From positions 20,411,542 to 20,475,541 of the forward strand of contig OX388305.1 of assembly GCA_947579605.1 (NCBI GenBank): DNA of 64,000 nt. Reading direction: 5' to 3'. The notes beneath the pieces are model-generated. The model saw nothing but the letters and a program-made list of their open reading frames with translations. It did no database searches and was not told the DNA's origin. This stretch comes from Athripsodes cinereus (Eukaryota > Arthropoda > Insecta > Trichoptera > Leptoceridae). The first letter of the stretch is position 1. Each line of letters opens with the position of its first letter. Below, piece by piece: positions 21,353 through 34,290 of this stretch. Position numbers and translations under genes: made by a program.

Positions 21353-24300
21353 GATGTAACACTCCACAACTAGGTTTATAAAACCAATTTTTTATTTTTG
21401 GCACTTAGGCCCTATTTCATTTCCAGTATTCGCTTAATAACATTGGAAAATTGAAATTTATTCATCACCAGCATATTTTAACAGTGAGTTAGTTGGAAGA
21501 GATTGCGCCTCTGCGAAAAATTCGCCCTCTGTAGGTATATCGACAATATCTCAATTTAACGCACTTTTTCATGAAATTCTATGTATTGTGATAAATGTAC
21601 CTACAGTAAAAAAATATAAAGAGTGCTACAAATTAAAAGTTTTAATGAAGCATTCCAAATTAGTTTAACAAAATAGAAATTACATTATTTTGTTTTAAGG
21701 CTAATTTCCTATACTTTGTTTTATGTTATAAATTAACCTACATCTATCTTCTCTATTAGGTATATATCTACCTTTATTTTACTTGTGACACACAAACATT
21801 TATTCTTATATTTTTCAATAACATTAATAATAGTATTCAATAATTTGTCTCAAAGGCATCAAATAATAGAAACAAGTTAGTATTTTACTTCGAACAGTTT
21901 TTCCACGAATTTCACCTGAATTGGTTATTAATTGGTTTTGCGCCAACAGCATCAAATTCGAGTACCTACCTGAAATCAGTTATATTATATTTATACACAT
22001 ACTAGTACAATTATTTATTGTTTTCAGCATGTATTCATCTATAAGCTACATACAAAAAATTATTCCAATCACAGTCATGGAATAAATTTTTGCTATTCTA
22101 TTCGTTTTATTTATTTCTAGTCTATGAACAGAATAACTTACTTATTACGTCTACGATGCTACCGAATAAGGTGACGTTGTCTTTTTTTAGGCCTTATATG
22201 GTAGTATCGTGTGTTGAATTAAAATTTACTAATTATTGAATTGCAATCTTATATATTTATTTATTTATTCTTTTTGCACATCATCATTACATAACAGTGT
22301 TAACAAAATAATATAAAATTTTGAAATATTCATGTTTTTTATTTCATTGTTTTATTTTGTTTTCACTTTCGTTTTATTTTATTGTACCTATATATTATTT
22401 AATTGTATTGTTATATTATTGAATTACTTGATTTTTTTCATTATCTTACATATCTAATTCATCTGTTTATTCATGTATTCATTGATTTGTCTGTTTATAT
22501 AATTTTTAATTTGTTCGTCTTAATGCATGGATATAATTATTGATTCATTGACATAATATTTTAATTTTTAGTTGATCGGTAAATTTATTTATTTATTCAT
22601 ATCTGTAAATTGTTGAACAAAAACCTTCCCCTATTTTATTTCTCTGAAATCTCTGTCCTAGGCTTTTAAGCATTAATAAAGTTATTTCTGGTAAAATTAA
22701 AACCTCACATTATAACAATTTGCTCGCAAATAGGGACAAACAACATTCCGATTATATGCAGAGCTAAAAATATTTCTGATAATTTATTATTTTGGACAAT
22801 TTTTCATAAAAATTTAAACAGTCAAATACCTAGTTGTCATTTGTAAATAATAAAAAAATCTTCACCGGGAATAGTTATTTTTGTAGGTATATATTGTAAA
22901 ACTTTTCTTTAGTGAAAAATTTTGTAGGTTATTGCATCATAAAGCAAATATATTTATGTGTGTAGTTAAAGAATAATTTTATTTATAAATACCTAAACCA
23001 GGGCTAAATATGCAGTGTGTTTCTGAGTTTTACAGAATACGAGGAAAAACTATGAAGATATAAAGAAAAACTATTTCCTGTATACCCGATAATACTATGG
23101 TAATATCATTCGGTAATATTGTGTCATTATCATACATTTTTTAATAATAATAATAATAATAAATATTTCTTTATTCAATCAATATTATACAAACGTTGAA
23201 ACAATATATCACCAAATATCTTCAATTAAGTTGCAGCAGCCTCACTAGGTTGCCCTGTATTTATATGAGTTATTTACCTTTTAATGTTTCATAAATACCT
23301 AATACTTCTACACTCTCTACTAATGTGAACATTTCATCGATAGTATCGATCAATCAGCATACATCGAAGATGAACCTAATATCATAGGTGGAAATTATAT
23401 TATATCTTGTTATTCTCGTATATAGTCCTGAGTTCGATTTCTGGTAAAATATTTGGAAATTTCATTACAAGTTTCATACTGCAGCGAAGAGAGCAGTCAC
23501 CTGCTTTTAAAGGATTAATACAAGAGAAGCATGAGAGAGATAGTTAGAATAAGTTATAGGGTACTTAAGCCAGCCGAAGCCGATTATGTATACATATATG
23601 AACATATTATAGTTGAACATTATGAAGAAAAGTAAGTAATTCTTAGAACAAAATGTTCATAAAACGAATATCAACATTATTTCAACGGCTCTTTTGATCT
23701 CAAATTTTGCTAGATTGGTTGGTATTATGAAGCATATCTTCAAACAGTCTTGATTTCAGTTCAGATGAAAACTTAGTAAAATGATATTATAATGTATTAT
23801 TTAGCGAACGTATTTTGCGCTTTTGAAGAGGAATGTGGAGATGTAAAAAAAATATCATTTGAATTAAGACACAGAAGTAATAATGAAAAGTAATAGCAAA
23901 CGTTGAATAGGGATGAATGTAAGAATGAAGATAAGAAAGAGTAGTTCATGTTAATACCTTAAAAGTTTACTAAGTCCATAGCTCATAGTTGATAATTTCT
24001 CATTTTATAAAGCCTCCAAGTGATTTATAGGTATCTATTATTTCTATTTAACTGGCTTTTCGGCATCCGGAAGTTGTAACTTTTCAACGGTGCTTATCAG
24101 TCAAATGGTTATAACTCATATAAGAAAATGTTCTCGCTACGGTTTATTCAAAATTCCATAAAAAATTACTCATTGTACTCGTATAATTTACATATTTAAG
24201 TTAAATTAAAATTATTCACATATTTTCTTAAACTTCGAAAAAAAATTTGAACTGAACTTTTTTTGGACATATTGCCTATCAGTTGTTTTTATTTTATTGA

Positions 24301-25080
24301 TTTACTTAAAAGCTCAAAGGCATTACATAAAAACTGGGATTAATTAAAGGCTTGTGGAACGTTCCACAAAAAAATGTCAAAAATTTCTTGATTAGGAATG
24401 GTTCAAAATCCTGAAAACAATTATTATATTACATACACAAATGAAACAAAAAACTCGGATCAAAAATATTGTAGGTACCTACAGCCAAACGGATTTTTTT
24501 TTATATTCCTGTGAAGTAGGTAGCGTTTTTCAATTCATCATTTTTCTTCATATTACATTTATTATAATTTTTATATTTGTTTGAAAATACTTTTTGAAAT
24601 AATGATTATGTAGATAATAGGTAATTTTACATTGTATGGCAATAGTAGGTAGGTACTGAGTTGTAGAATCCATTTGCGTTTGAAAGAATTTAATAAAGTT
24701 GAATTATTCACATTAATCGCCGCTCTCCACGTTTCGCCTTCAGGATGATTATATTGCTACTTGGGTATTGTTGTTATTATTTTTGTAAGCAGAGGTAAAA
24801 CAGACATCCGGTACCTATTCAATATCCGGTCAAGATTTATTGCCTGGTGAGTTGACGAATCGAAGTTCAATTTCCGTAGATTCAGAATTGGTTTTTACGT
24901 AACATAAAAACATATGAATAATTTAAATGTTTTTCGAAAATAACAAACATCTTCAGAATTTCATGAAATGAAACTAGTTTTTATCATGCCAACCATTGAC
25001 AAAATTTGATATACCTACCTACCTATTGTTTTTTGATCACACTTTTTCATAAATCAATAGTTGATCTAATTGAGATATTT
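21353..25080. other. Long AT-rich region without recognised genes
   Basis: Contains a (TAA)n microsatellite at about 23142-23163. I looked for transposon ends, RT or transposase motifs and RNA genes and saw none that I can support. Confidence 0.4.
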
Positions 25081-25306
25081 TGCTCATGTGAAACGAATGG
25101 AAGAGGTTTAACTTGTTTGAATGGAGGGGCTTGAGGAAGCGCGGGCGTCTGAGGACAAATTCTCAAGAACGGCCGTGTTTTGAGTAAGAAAAATCGTCGT
25201 GCGTGCATGAGAAATTATTCGAATGTAGAAAAATTGAAAGAAGTATAGGTATAAGGACAGATCTTTATGGCATTCTGTTCCGTCTGCCTACCCTACTTGT
25301 AAATAA
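25081..25306 (+). pseudogene. LINE A copy 3, C-terminal relic
   Basis: Reads HVKRMEE, then KNRRACMRN, and after a frame shift YKDRSLWHSVPSAYPTCK and stop. The same blocks occur in order in LINE A copy 1 (HVERMNED, LNRRACMRN, CKDRRKWRSILSAY). Strongly eroded, with at least one frameshift and stops; no function possible. Confidence 0.65.
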
Positions 25307-25727
25307 ATACTTAATATGAAGGTTTAAAAAAAAACTATATAGGATATCTAACTCTAAAAGAAACCAGCCATGACAGTGGTCGAAAATTTCAAAAATTTGA
25401 TATCCGACCAAACCACTATTGATGACATCATTAATTGTAGTATTTTTATTGACTGAATTTCAAAGGAAGTACTTAAATAGGTATCAACGTTCAGATGTTA
25501 ATGAAAAATACTTTCTTTAGTAGGTTCACAAAAATAATGAAAAATAAATGTTATCAAAGAACAAAGATTCTCGTCTCAAAAGATAATTTTCATCGCAATT
25601 ATTGTTTTTAAATGTCAGATGGTTTTCTCCAAATAATTATTCTTAACTATTTCTCTATCTATCTAGGTATACAGTCTTTACAGATGCAGTTTGTAGTCAC
25701 TTAGTTGACTTAATGCAATGAACATTA

Positions 25728-25868
25728 ATAAAGATCATCCTCTTCAAGACAATGAAAATTTGGGCATTCATAATGAGTGAAATAACACATAGCTGAATTG
25801 AAGATGATTTATGTGATTTTTCACAAACATCTGTACTTTATACACTATGAATGTTCGAAAATCTGAAG
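25728..25868 (+). repeat. Family D repeat, strongly degenerate
   Basis: ATCCTCTTCAAGACAATGAA, then GGCATTCATAATGAGTG, then AGCTGAATTGAAGATG follow the order of family D. Confidence 0.4.
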
Positions 25869-28563
25869 AAATGGGATAGAAATTTAGAGTGGAAGGGAAG
25901 TTATTACATTATGGGTTTTTCCCACCACTTTCCCCTGGATGTTTCAAGAGCAAAGCTCCTATATCATCCAGACTCAACGAAACAAAATTTTGGGAAGTTA
26001 TTACACTTTGAAAATTAAAAACAAAAATTCCTCACTTCACCATCAGACTCCTGATATTTTTTTTGACGAAGTTTAATTATTTGTAACAGCCGTTTTTTTC
26101 TATAAATAAATATTATAAAAAGCATTCCATAGATGCCAACAAGCTAGAGAAGCTAGAAGCTAGTTTAAATATTATTATATGTTCGGTATAAGTTCAGTAA
26201 AGGTTTATTACCTTTCTATGATGATGACGGAGTTTTTATGACCACTGGCGCCTTATCTTGTCGATAGACTATTCGCGTTCCTGCTGCTGAAAAGTCGCTT
26301 CTTGCTTTATAACTGCTATTACGACATAATACAATTATTATTATAATGGGCTAGCTACCTATTTCCCTTCCTCCCTTCTCACGTTTTCAGGAATTCACAT
26401 CATAAAAGGTTATTCAATATTTTATTTATATATGGAAAATAAAATCTCTTTTTTGACGTTGTTCATAGTTTTGCTTCATTTTTCTTTCATTTTTTAATGT
26501 TTGGATCTCAAACAATGGAATAAATGATTTTCCTTCATATTATGCTGAAATAACCTCTTTTTCCTGGATATTTCCGAAGTCCAAATAATTCTATTTATCC
26601 GTTTGGGTGGCAAAGGTATTTATTTTTCTTCATTTTAACTCTCTCTAATCCACCAGGACTGCTAAGCCAGTATTGGCATCTTTGCAATGATTAATTATCC
26701 TCAAGATTTAAACCAGCTACCAATATTTTTTTTTCCATACGCATATGTATGATAATTTGTCACATGTTCATAAATGAACAATATTAAAGCAATTAGAGTA
26801 CATAGAGAAAGGAAAGATGTTATGAGTTGAGAAGATGAATCTAGGGTTAGAATAAATACAATTACCTACACCAAACACTCTCATACTAGGCAAATCGGTT
26901 GTTTCGTGAAGTTAGAGTACATAAGTAACGAATGGAATTGAACCCGGTTCTTCCAGACTGATATTTATTTATTTATTCATTTTTACTGTGCATTAATCAC
27001 AATACACATAAGTTTATAGAAAAATGTACCTACTTATTCAAAAAATATATTATTATTGGGGAAGTTTATCGCAGAAGCGCGATCTCTTTCAACGAACCAA
27101 AAATATTCTGTAAGATTCTTGTAAATAAACGTCATCTTAATATCTACTTTATAATGGACACGTGCTGAGTGAATTTGTTAATTTGGTGATCGTGCATAAC
27201 AAAAGTTGTGTACGGAAGCTATGGAGGCAAAACGTGTGCAAGATTAGATGTTTTTAGTTTTTGGTCCTTTATACTTATCCTGAGAGTGAAACGCCGTGAT
27301 GAGACTTGTTTGTGTACATATATATTATGTAGGTATACATAATCATTAAGAAAACATTCAAAGCAAATGCACGTTTGACAATGTTTTACTAAAACTCGTG
27401 TCAATGAACTCACTTACAGGGGTTGGCCAAATTTGTGTACTCACTCAAAAATGTAATTTGTTTAAAGGTATACTTTTTCTTACTGTAGTTTTAGATATTT
27501 TCAGTAACTGTTTGCTGGAAGTATTGGTTATATTTTTTACTAGTGACATCACCATAATTCGTTCGTTGTGAATTTTTCTACATACGTAATTAAAATTCTT
27601 ACACCTATTTTATCAATTGGCGTTATTATAGTTCTTACAGACGTAATTATAATTCTTAAAATTATTTTATCTACTGCAAGAATTATGCAAATTATACTTT
27701 TTTGAGTGAGTGTATTAATTTCGCCACCCTCTGTACATTCCACTAAGTAGATTAGAGTATAATAATAAGAGTTACCTACTTTTACAAAAACCAGTGGATG
27801 GATAGTCTGTATGCGAATTGTGAGTAAGCAGTATTGTCAAAATAACATTCAACAACACGTTTCCATTGTGAATCTGAATTAAACCTCTTTACTCGAAACA
27901 AAAGCGCGATTTTCCCACGAAAACAAAACAAAATAAATTAAAACAACTGAAAATACAAAACATCTCGCTTCACTCTGAAACATGAACATTCTTGGATTGC
28001 TATAAGTATATTTATTTTTATTATTATAATTTGTAGTTGATGTTTTGTTTTATTTCGTTTAGACTCAAAATAAACCTTCTTTCGTATTTTACACATACTT
28101 ACTTGTTTATTATGTGCATAATTTTATTCTTAAAATATTTTTTCAAGCCCGCAAACTTATATCAATAAAAACGCTGAAGATTTAAAGTTGGACCAGAGAA
28201 AAAGAGAAAACATAGTATAGAATATTTCATGCATTATTTAAAAATAATAATGAATAAATTTTATTTCATGGAATCTCCTGCATAGAATAAATCTTCCCAC
28301 ATTTTCTGTATGTTTTAAGTATCCTTAATTAATCAGGTGTTCCCAAAATACGCCGTATTTTTTTTTGACATTATCTTTTCGACGATGAGTTATTTTGTTT
28401 GATTAAATTATTTTGTACACTGGCTACTCTGCTTGTGGAAGACGTAGTGACGTTTTGATGTTTATAGAAAATAAACGAAAAAATAATTTTTCGTAACAGA
28501 TTAAAGTTTACATAGAAGGCATTATATTTCATATAGGATACTGATAAAGTGTTAATACCAAGT
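25869..28563. other. AT-rich region without recognised genes
   Basis: No supportable transposon end or coding similarity. A box-B-like word near 26946 on the minus strand lacks the rest of a tRNA. Confidence 0.4.
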
Positions 28564-28574
28564 ATACAAACATA

Positions 28575-28917
28575 GGATTTTGTATCTCAAATGGTATGAA
28601 CATGTTACAAATGATGCTGTGCGCCGACGCACCCAGCAAAGACCTGTAATCTCCGTGGTACAGGAGAGACGATAGTCCTGGCTGGGACATGTTTTGAGAA
28701 TGCCCAATGGTAGTTGGCCAAAAAGAGCACTGTTCTTCCGTCCGCAGGGATTCCGTCGGCCCGAGCGTCCCTCTTTAACAATACACCGTTCCTATATCAA
28801 CGATATCAGAGCGCAGGGAATGTCGTGGAAAGAGGTGACGCAATTGGCGCAGAGACGCTCTGAATGGAGGAGGTTGGTTTCTGTCCTGTGCTCTCGAGAG
28901 GAGCGTTGAGGGCGATG
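28575..28917 (+). mobile_element. LINE B copy 3, 5'-truncated, 11-bp target duplication
   Basis: A 343-bp 3' piece of LINE B bounded by perfect direct repeats ATACAAACATA at 28564-28574 and 28918-28928. The frame 28577-28909 reads WYEHVTNDAVRRRTQQRP, then QERR, TAG in place of the Trp seen in copy 2, then SWLGHVLRMP, GFRRPERPSLTIHRSY and QRRSEWRRLVSVLCSREER. The 3' end is GGGCGATG. Confidence 0.9.
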
Positions 28918-28928
28918 ATACAAACATA

Positions 28929-30685
28929 AATAAGTAAATATGAATGAACCAAAAAATAACTGTAGGTATGAATATTTGAATAATGTTGCTAGCCGTTTTT
29001 GGCATTAACTTCACTTTTTAGTATACAATTTTATGTATAATATTGTTCTCATGTTTACTACAATCTACTACAATACAATACAAAAATCACTTACTGAACC
29101 TATGTAGAAGATATTTTCTCAATTTTAGGAGGTGGAGTCTTATTTTCAAAAGAAGAGTGCATAAGTACAAGACGGAAAATAGGGTAAGAGAACTGGAATA
29201 AGTTTGAATCCCTGTCTGTCGTATACTCTTCTTGCTATGCTGCATACCAGAAGTAGGGAACATTGAAAAAAATATAATAATAACTCTCGATCGGATTGCT
29301 ACATTCTTAATTTCTTATTGCGATATACGCTTCTTTATTTGTGTACCCATATAAAAACATTTCTAAATTCAGGACCTTCAAATATATCAGTTTTGTTTGT
29401 TGAAAGTTTATTTAACACATTAAATATATATACCCTTTCGGTGGATGACTGCTATTTTAATCATTTATTAATTTTATTCTTCACTGTATATTATTATTAA
29501 CAATATTTCTACTCAATACAAAGTATGTATAATATAAATATCAGTTTTCCAATTTAATAGCTTAAATTCTTGAAACGTATACTGAACAACTGATAATTTC
29601 TTATTTTCTGTAATCATGGTTTAAAAAATACTAGGTTGATTCACTGTCCAAAAATCAACAAATACATAGTTTTCGATAGTAATTTATCGCTATAATATAA
29701 CGATAAATATTACATATAAACAAGAAAGAAAATAAAACAGTCCCCGTCAAAGCAAACATATGTGTTCCACTTTATTTGTCGAGTGTCCAGGGAAAAGCAG
29801 AAATACGTAAAACATCACTATAGGAAATTCGACTTCTTCAATTCAGCAATGAGACATTATTTATTTATTTTATTAAATATACAGCAAATTCCTTTTACAA
29901 AAAAATAACATTACAAAATATGATAAATATTTACATTTCACATCTGTTATTAAAATACAAATTATAGAAGGACATACATCTTACATCCAACTGTACACAC
30001 CATATGTTAATATTATTATGCCACCAATCCAGAATGATGTATCTTCTAATGGCGCGGAGACGCCTTCCTCTTCTTCCTCTTTATTGCATGCAATTAGTCT
30101 ACAGGTTAACCGATTTCTGGCTCTATGTCGTGAATAATCGTTTTACGTAGTATAAATGAAAAGAAAATAAGCGCTAATATTAACCATTCAGTGAGTATCA
30201 TCACCTGTTGCTGCCTCAAGAGAATCGTTAAGTTTTTAATGTTCTTTAATGCGTAGCATTATCAAATATTATATCTTTACCTTTATAATTTTTAATATGG
30301 GTAGGTAGGTACTTATTATCTTTTATATCCTAGAGTAATAATTTACTCTGCATTAGGTTCATTCATCTGTGTATATTATCCTACTACAATTTACAACGAT
30401 ACGTTCTTAGAATTGATTAAAATATTTACGACTTCTGCCAAGTTATCATCCGTTGTAAGTAGACAAATAATACGTATAAAGAAAGTAGGTACGCACGTAT
30501 TTAGGTACTACAACGTGAGTCGTGGCATTTTCAGCGACCTACTAATTCAAACTTGCAGATATACTAATGTAGGTACTTACTCAGTTGATTTTCAATGAAA
30601 ACTACATACTTACAACTGAATACGGATTCCATACCAAATAAAAATAATAAGCTCATCTGTATCGTATGTATGTACCTATGTATAT
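28929..30685. other. AT-rich region without recognised genes
   Basis: No supported feature. A small GC-richer patch near 30045-30080 has no recognisable content. Confidence 0.4.
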
Positions 30686-30687
30686 TA

Positions 30688-31733
30688 GGGTGACCCTTAT
30701 TTGGTCGAAATTTTTTTTTTTTTTCAGTTATTGAAACGCATACCTTCACCTTGTCAATTTTTTCTTTGCCTTTTAATGTTTTCAAAAAACACAAGCTAGA
30801 TTCGGTGCTTTCACCACCAAACAGCATTCAAGCAAGGGTATTAACTACCACAATAAACAAACAAGCATCTAGTAAAGCGTCTTTGTCCTTAGCGCCCATT
30901 TTAAACTGAGACTTCAAGAAACATATTTTTGAAGAGTAGGTAAATAGCTCTTGTCATCCATCGTGCTTGATGCGTTGCGCCAGTAGGTCAGATTTTCAAT
31001 TTATGTGGATGCCAGAGGCTCTCTCAGGTGTATCAAAGCTGTGTAAAGCAGCAGGTGCCAACAAGCTATCTGAAGACGATCTCTTTTGCTATTTTTTTCC
31101 GCCTTGCTTTTTTTCAATATCTGCCATTTTTTTGTCAACACCCGCTAAGCATCCTGTACGTCTTGGTTCTCTTTGCTTTTACATTAATTTATTATCTTCT
31201 TTGATTTTTAGTTTTTTAAGAGCATCGGCGAATACAAAATCGCATAAATTATCCAATTCAAGTGGAAATTCTCCTCACGGTGCCTATGAAAATCCTGAAT
31301 CTTCTTGCTATTTTTTGGCAGCTTTTTTCAGACCTAATAAAAATCCCCTGACTTCTTAACACGATTATTAATAGCTCTATTAGGTATTCTAGCCTTTTTC
31401 CAGTATGTTATGTACACGCGAATGACTAGATTTTTGCTTTCACTTACATTAAACTTAAAATACTTTTAATATTGCTTCTAAGTTCTACTGAAATCTTTGA
31501 AATATAAAAAAAATCCGCGATAATTACCAGAAAAACCGAGACTGAGTGACAATAACAGCGGGCACTCACCGCCCCTGGGAAGTAACTTGTATGAAGATGT
31601 TTCCGTGCAAGTCGGCACGGGTTGCACTGATCCGAATAAGATAAAAATTGGTTTTTGAGTGTTTTAGGACCAAATGAACAAAATAATAGCCTATGCGTTG
31701 TAAAATTAAAACTTTGAAAAATAAGGGACACCC
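30688..31733 (-). mobile_element. TA-flanked DNA transposon, decayed
   Basis: The left end GGGTGACCCTTATTT (30688) and the right end (reverse complement GGGTGTCCCTTATTT, ending 31733) form short inverted repeats inside a shared ATTA/TAAT context, consistent with a TA duplication at 30686-30687 and 31734-31735. The 1046-bp interior carries a broken minus-strand frame. The superfamily is not assigned. Like the elements at 7114 and 49904 it begins with GGG after TA, but the sequence beyond is different. Confidence 0.6.
30955..31271 (-). pseudogene. Decayed protein-coding frame inside the TA-flanked element
   Basis: One reading frame with three in-frame stops gives FPLELDNLCDFVFADALKKL, then KQREPRRTGCLAGVDKKMAD and LLAPAALHSFDTPERASGIH. 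The charged, coherent sequence and its position between the inverted repeats suggest an element-encoded protein that has lost function. I do not recognise a catalytic domain and do not assign a role. The plus-strand frame 30967-31359 over the same bases has phenylalanine/serine-rich composition typical of an antisense shadow. Confidence 0.45.
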
Positions 31734-31735
31734 TA

Positions 31736-34018
31736 ATGTTTATAGTTATTAGAGACGTGACGAGTCTCTGTGTATTCGTACTGTACTTGAATAATATACT
31801 CAAAGTAGAATGCGGATTGCAGATAGGATTATTTGTTGATCACATATAGGTACATACTATTTATTTTTCATGCTAACACAGCATTTCACACCGGTCGGTT
31901 TGCTTGCGGACTGAGTACATTTAATAATCATGCATGTCATCGTGAACGTGACGATATAATCTAAAGTATTCTGGATGTGTGGCACACTAACCTCACGACC
32001 GCGTTGGAAATGTCATGTTTTTACGAAAAGCTGTTCTTAACATGACGCTTGAAAACGAAAAATAGCGGTAAACCTCTTATATGCATCCACGTAACATACT
32101 ATATAGATTATTGTAAATTTGCTGCTATTTTATTTATGGGCATATTTGTAGATATTCATGGGATATGATTATTATGTATTAACAATCGTTTTTTGAACCA
32201 TCATCCTACATAGATATCCCTTTTGATCTTCTCCAAATTTTTATTCTTAGTGTATTCGAAATCTTGTAAATAAATATATGATGACTGACATGATAATTTT
32301 GATAAAAAAAAGCAAACAGTATCAATGTATATAAATACAAAATAATAATCATTACATAGGTACAGCATACATAAGAACCTATGTGTATACCAGCAAGCTT
32401 ATAATACAAAACCTTAAAACAAAGCACATTTTTTATCATAAAAATATGTATTTTTTTAACTTACCCGGCACTTTTTAACTTTAATAATAATTGCTTAAGT
32501 AATCGTATTCAGCTTGAAAGCTACTTGAGTAGGAGATTTCTTTTAACGTCGATTAAATGAATACGTAGTGAGCAAACAGCGTAGTTTCTATCAGCTGCTA
32601 TTCTGTGCATCTCGTTTGCGTTTTGTTTTTTCAGTCGTTCTTGAAAGCTTCATTATTCTTAAAGGTTGTTCAAATAAATTTTCTGTCTGCATTCTTTTTA
32701 TTTTTCTTATTGATGAAAGTATCGACGTGTAAGAAAAATTTTAAGGTTGTTCCATTTTCTTTGATTATTTGTTTTTTTGAGTCGTAAATATTGTTTTTAT
32801 TGCTGAACTTGGAAAATTTTACTAATTTATTTCTGAGATCATGTTTGTACATATATTGTACGTAATATACAAAGCAGATAAATATTTTTTTTAATTAATA
32901 TTCTTCTGGATTTACCACGTCTGCATGGTCCCTTCTCTTGTCCTAATGTTTCGATCCTGCTGATAGAGTCATTATCAAAAGTATGATATATACATTTTGA
33001 TAGCAGAAGTCTGCCGCCTTTTTAATTCATTTATCTTGTGAAGCCAACGCAGTCACTTAAGATCTGTGGGTTCTGCTATACGAGGGAGAAGGAAATCCTA
33101 GATAAGTTATGTTGCAAGTATTTCCAATGAAAATTAAAGTAAGCCAAAAACATCACCGATCTTTCATCTTATAGGGTTTTTACGGCCACGAGATATACTG
33201 AATGGAAAAGGTAAGTTCCTGCCCCGGGCTCCCGGGTGAAGCGTTGAAAGGCGAGCGAAGAGTATTATTTTCTTCAGGATTAATTACGATTACATTCCAT
33301 GAATTGTTAAAAATGGAGGCTTTTATTTTGCTTACTAAGCTTGTAATGTTTTTCAGGCGTCACTGAATCTATGTATTCTACAACACAGGACTTGCAATAC
33401 CGAACGTTCTATCATGAAAGTGTTTAGTTTTGAACCCACACAATATTTTCTTCACCAAAGTGTGTAACTACATTGGAATGTCATAGGAAAGTAGAAGGGC
33501 TGTTTTTTTTGTTTTGTTTTTCGATTACCCCATACAGAACGTGCCTATGTAAAATATACTTTGATTTTTAAAGCATGTAATAACATTCCTTGCAGAATAA
33601 TCTCGCCCATTGTACAAAACTGTTTGTACATGCAATGACATATTCCTATTATTGTTTATTATGTTGAGCAATATCTTTTTTATGTTTATTATTTTAATAC
33701 CCATCATAATATCCATCATAGGAGTAACCTAGAACGGCACTAAAAAATGGGAAAAAATATTTCTGTCTATAAAAACTATTCAGTTATAATTATTATATTT
33801 TAATCAAGATTACAGAATAATTTCCTTATTTAATTGTTTTAATTTCATATTATTGTTTTCAATTCAGATAACCTAAATAAGTTTCTGCTTTTATTATGAA
33901 ACTACTAGTATCATACTAGATACATAAGTTTAGATGGTAAATAAAAAGATAAACAGTCTGGATGTCAAAACACAACCTTTTTGCATTATTTCTAATTAAC
34001 ACGCCACTGAAATTATAT
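31736..34018. other. AT-rich region without recognised genes
   Basis: Nothing supportable. A GC palindrome CCCGGGCTCCCGGG occurs near 33221-33234, of unknown meaning. Confidence 0.4.
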
Positions 34019-34262
34019 TATCCCGTGGAGCACCCGGTAAAGAATTGGTCTCCCACTCTTCTGCGTAAGTTTTCGAGTATCCTGTAAAAGGCAGGTGTTC
34101 GAAAAATTGAGACATTTTACATCTTAAATTCAGCGATGAGGTTTGCCACCCATCCTGAATGTCTTGATTTTATATTGGCACGGAGAGGACAGTTTGCATG
34201 TTTCTTACATGCAGCTGATCTGCTGGCTACCCCACTTGTGGGATGTGCCGTGATGGTATAAT
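34019..34262 (-). repeat. Family D repeat, best-preserved copy
   Basis: SINE-like unit of about 240 bp. On the plus strand it runs from CCGTGGAGCACCCGGTAAAG through GTTTTCGAGTATCCTGTAAA, TTCAGCGATGAGGTTTGCCA and GCAGCTGATCTGCTGGCTAC to GTGCCGTGATGGTATA, followed by an ATA-repeat tail. The tail marks the 3' end, so the element lies in plus orientation by that criterion; I use '-' only to match the reference orientation in which CATCACGGCATATCCCAC is on the left. No tRNA boxes seen and no coding frame shared among copies. Confidence 0.8.
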
Positions 34263-34290
34263 AATAAAATAATAATAATAATAAAATTAA
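34258..34290. repeat. (ATA/TAA)n tail
   Basis: TAATAATAAAATAATAATAATAATA-type simple repeat directly abutting the CGTGATGGTAT end of the family D copy, as in LINE and SINE 3' tails. Confidence 0.7.

Noticed and set aside
23142..23163. TAA repeat as a possible CRISPR-like or satellite array
   Set aside because: Simple microsatellite; no spacers and no longer repeat unit.
23420..23436. GAGTTCGATTTCTGG, a box-B-like word suggesting a tRNA or SINE
   Set aside because: The only candidate box A upstream (near 23385) is poor, no acceptor stem forms, and no second copy is seen in the window.
26938..26960. Minus-strand GGTTCAATTCC near an anticodon-like region
   Set aside because: No box A at the right distance and no cloverleaf could be drawn.
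30967..31359. 130-codon plus-strand frame
   Set aside because: It is the antisense of a coherent minus-strand frame (30955-31271), and its Phe/Ser-rich composition is typical of shadow frames.
31444..31803. 119-codon minus-strand frame crossing the end of the TA-flanked element
   Set aside because: It crosses the inverted repeat into flanking DNA and has no domain-like content.
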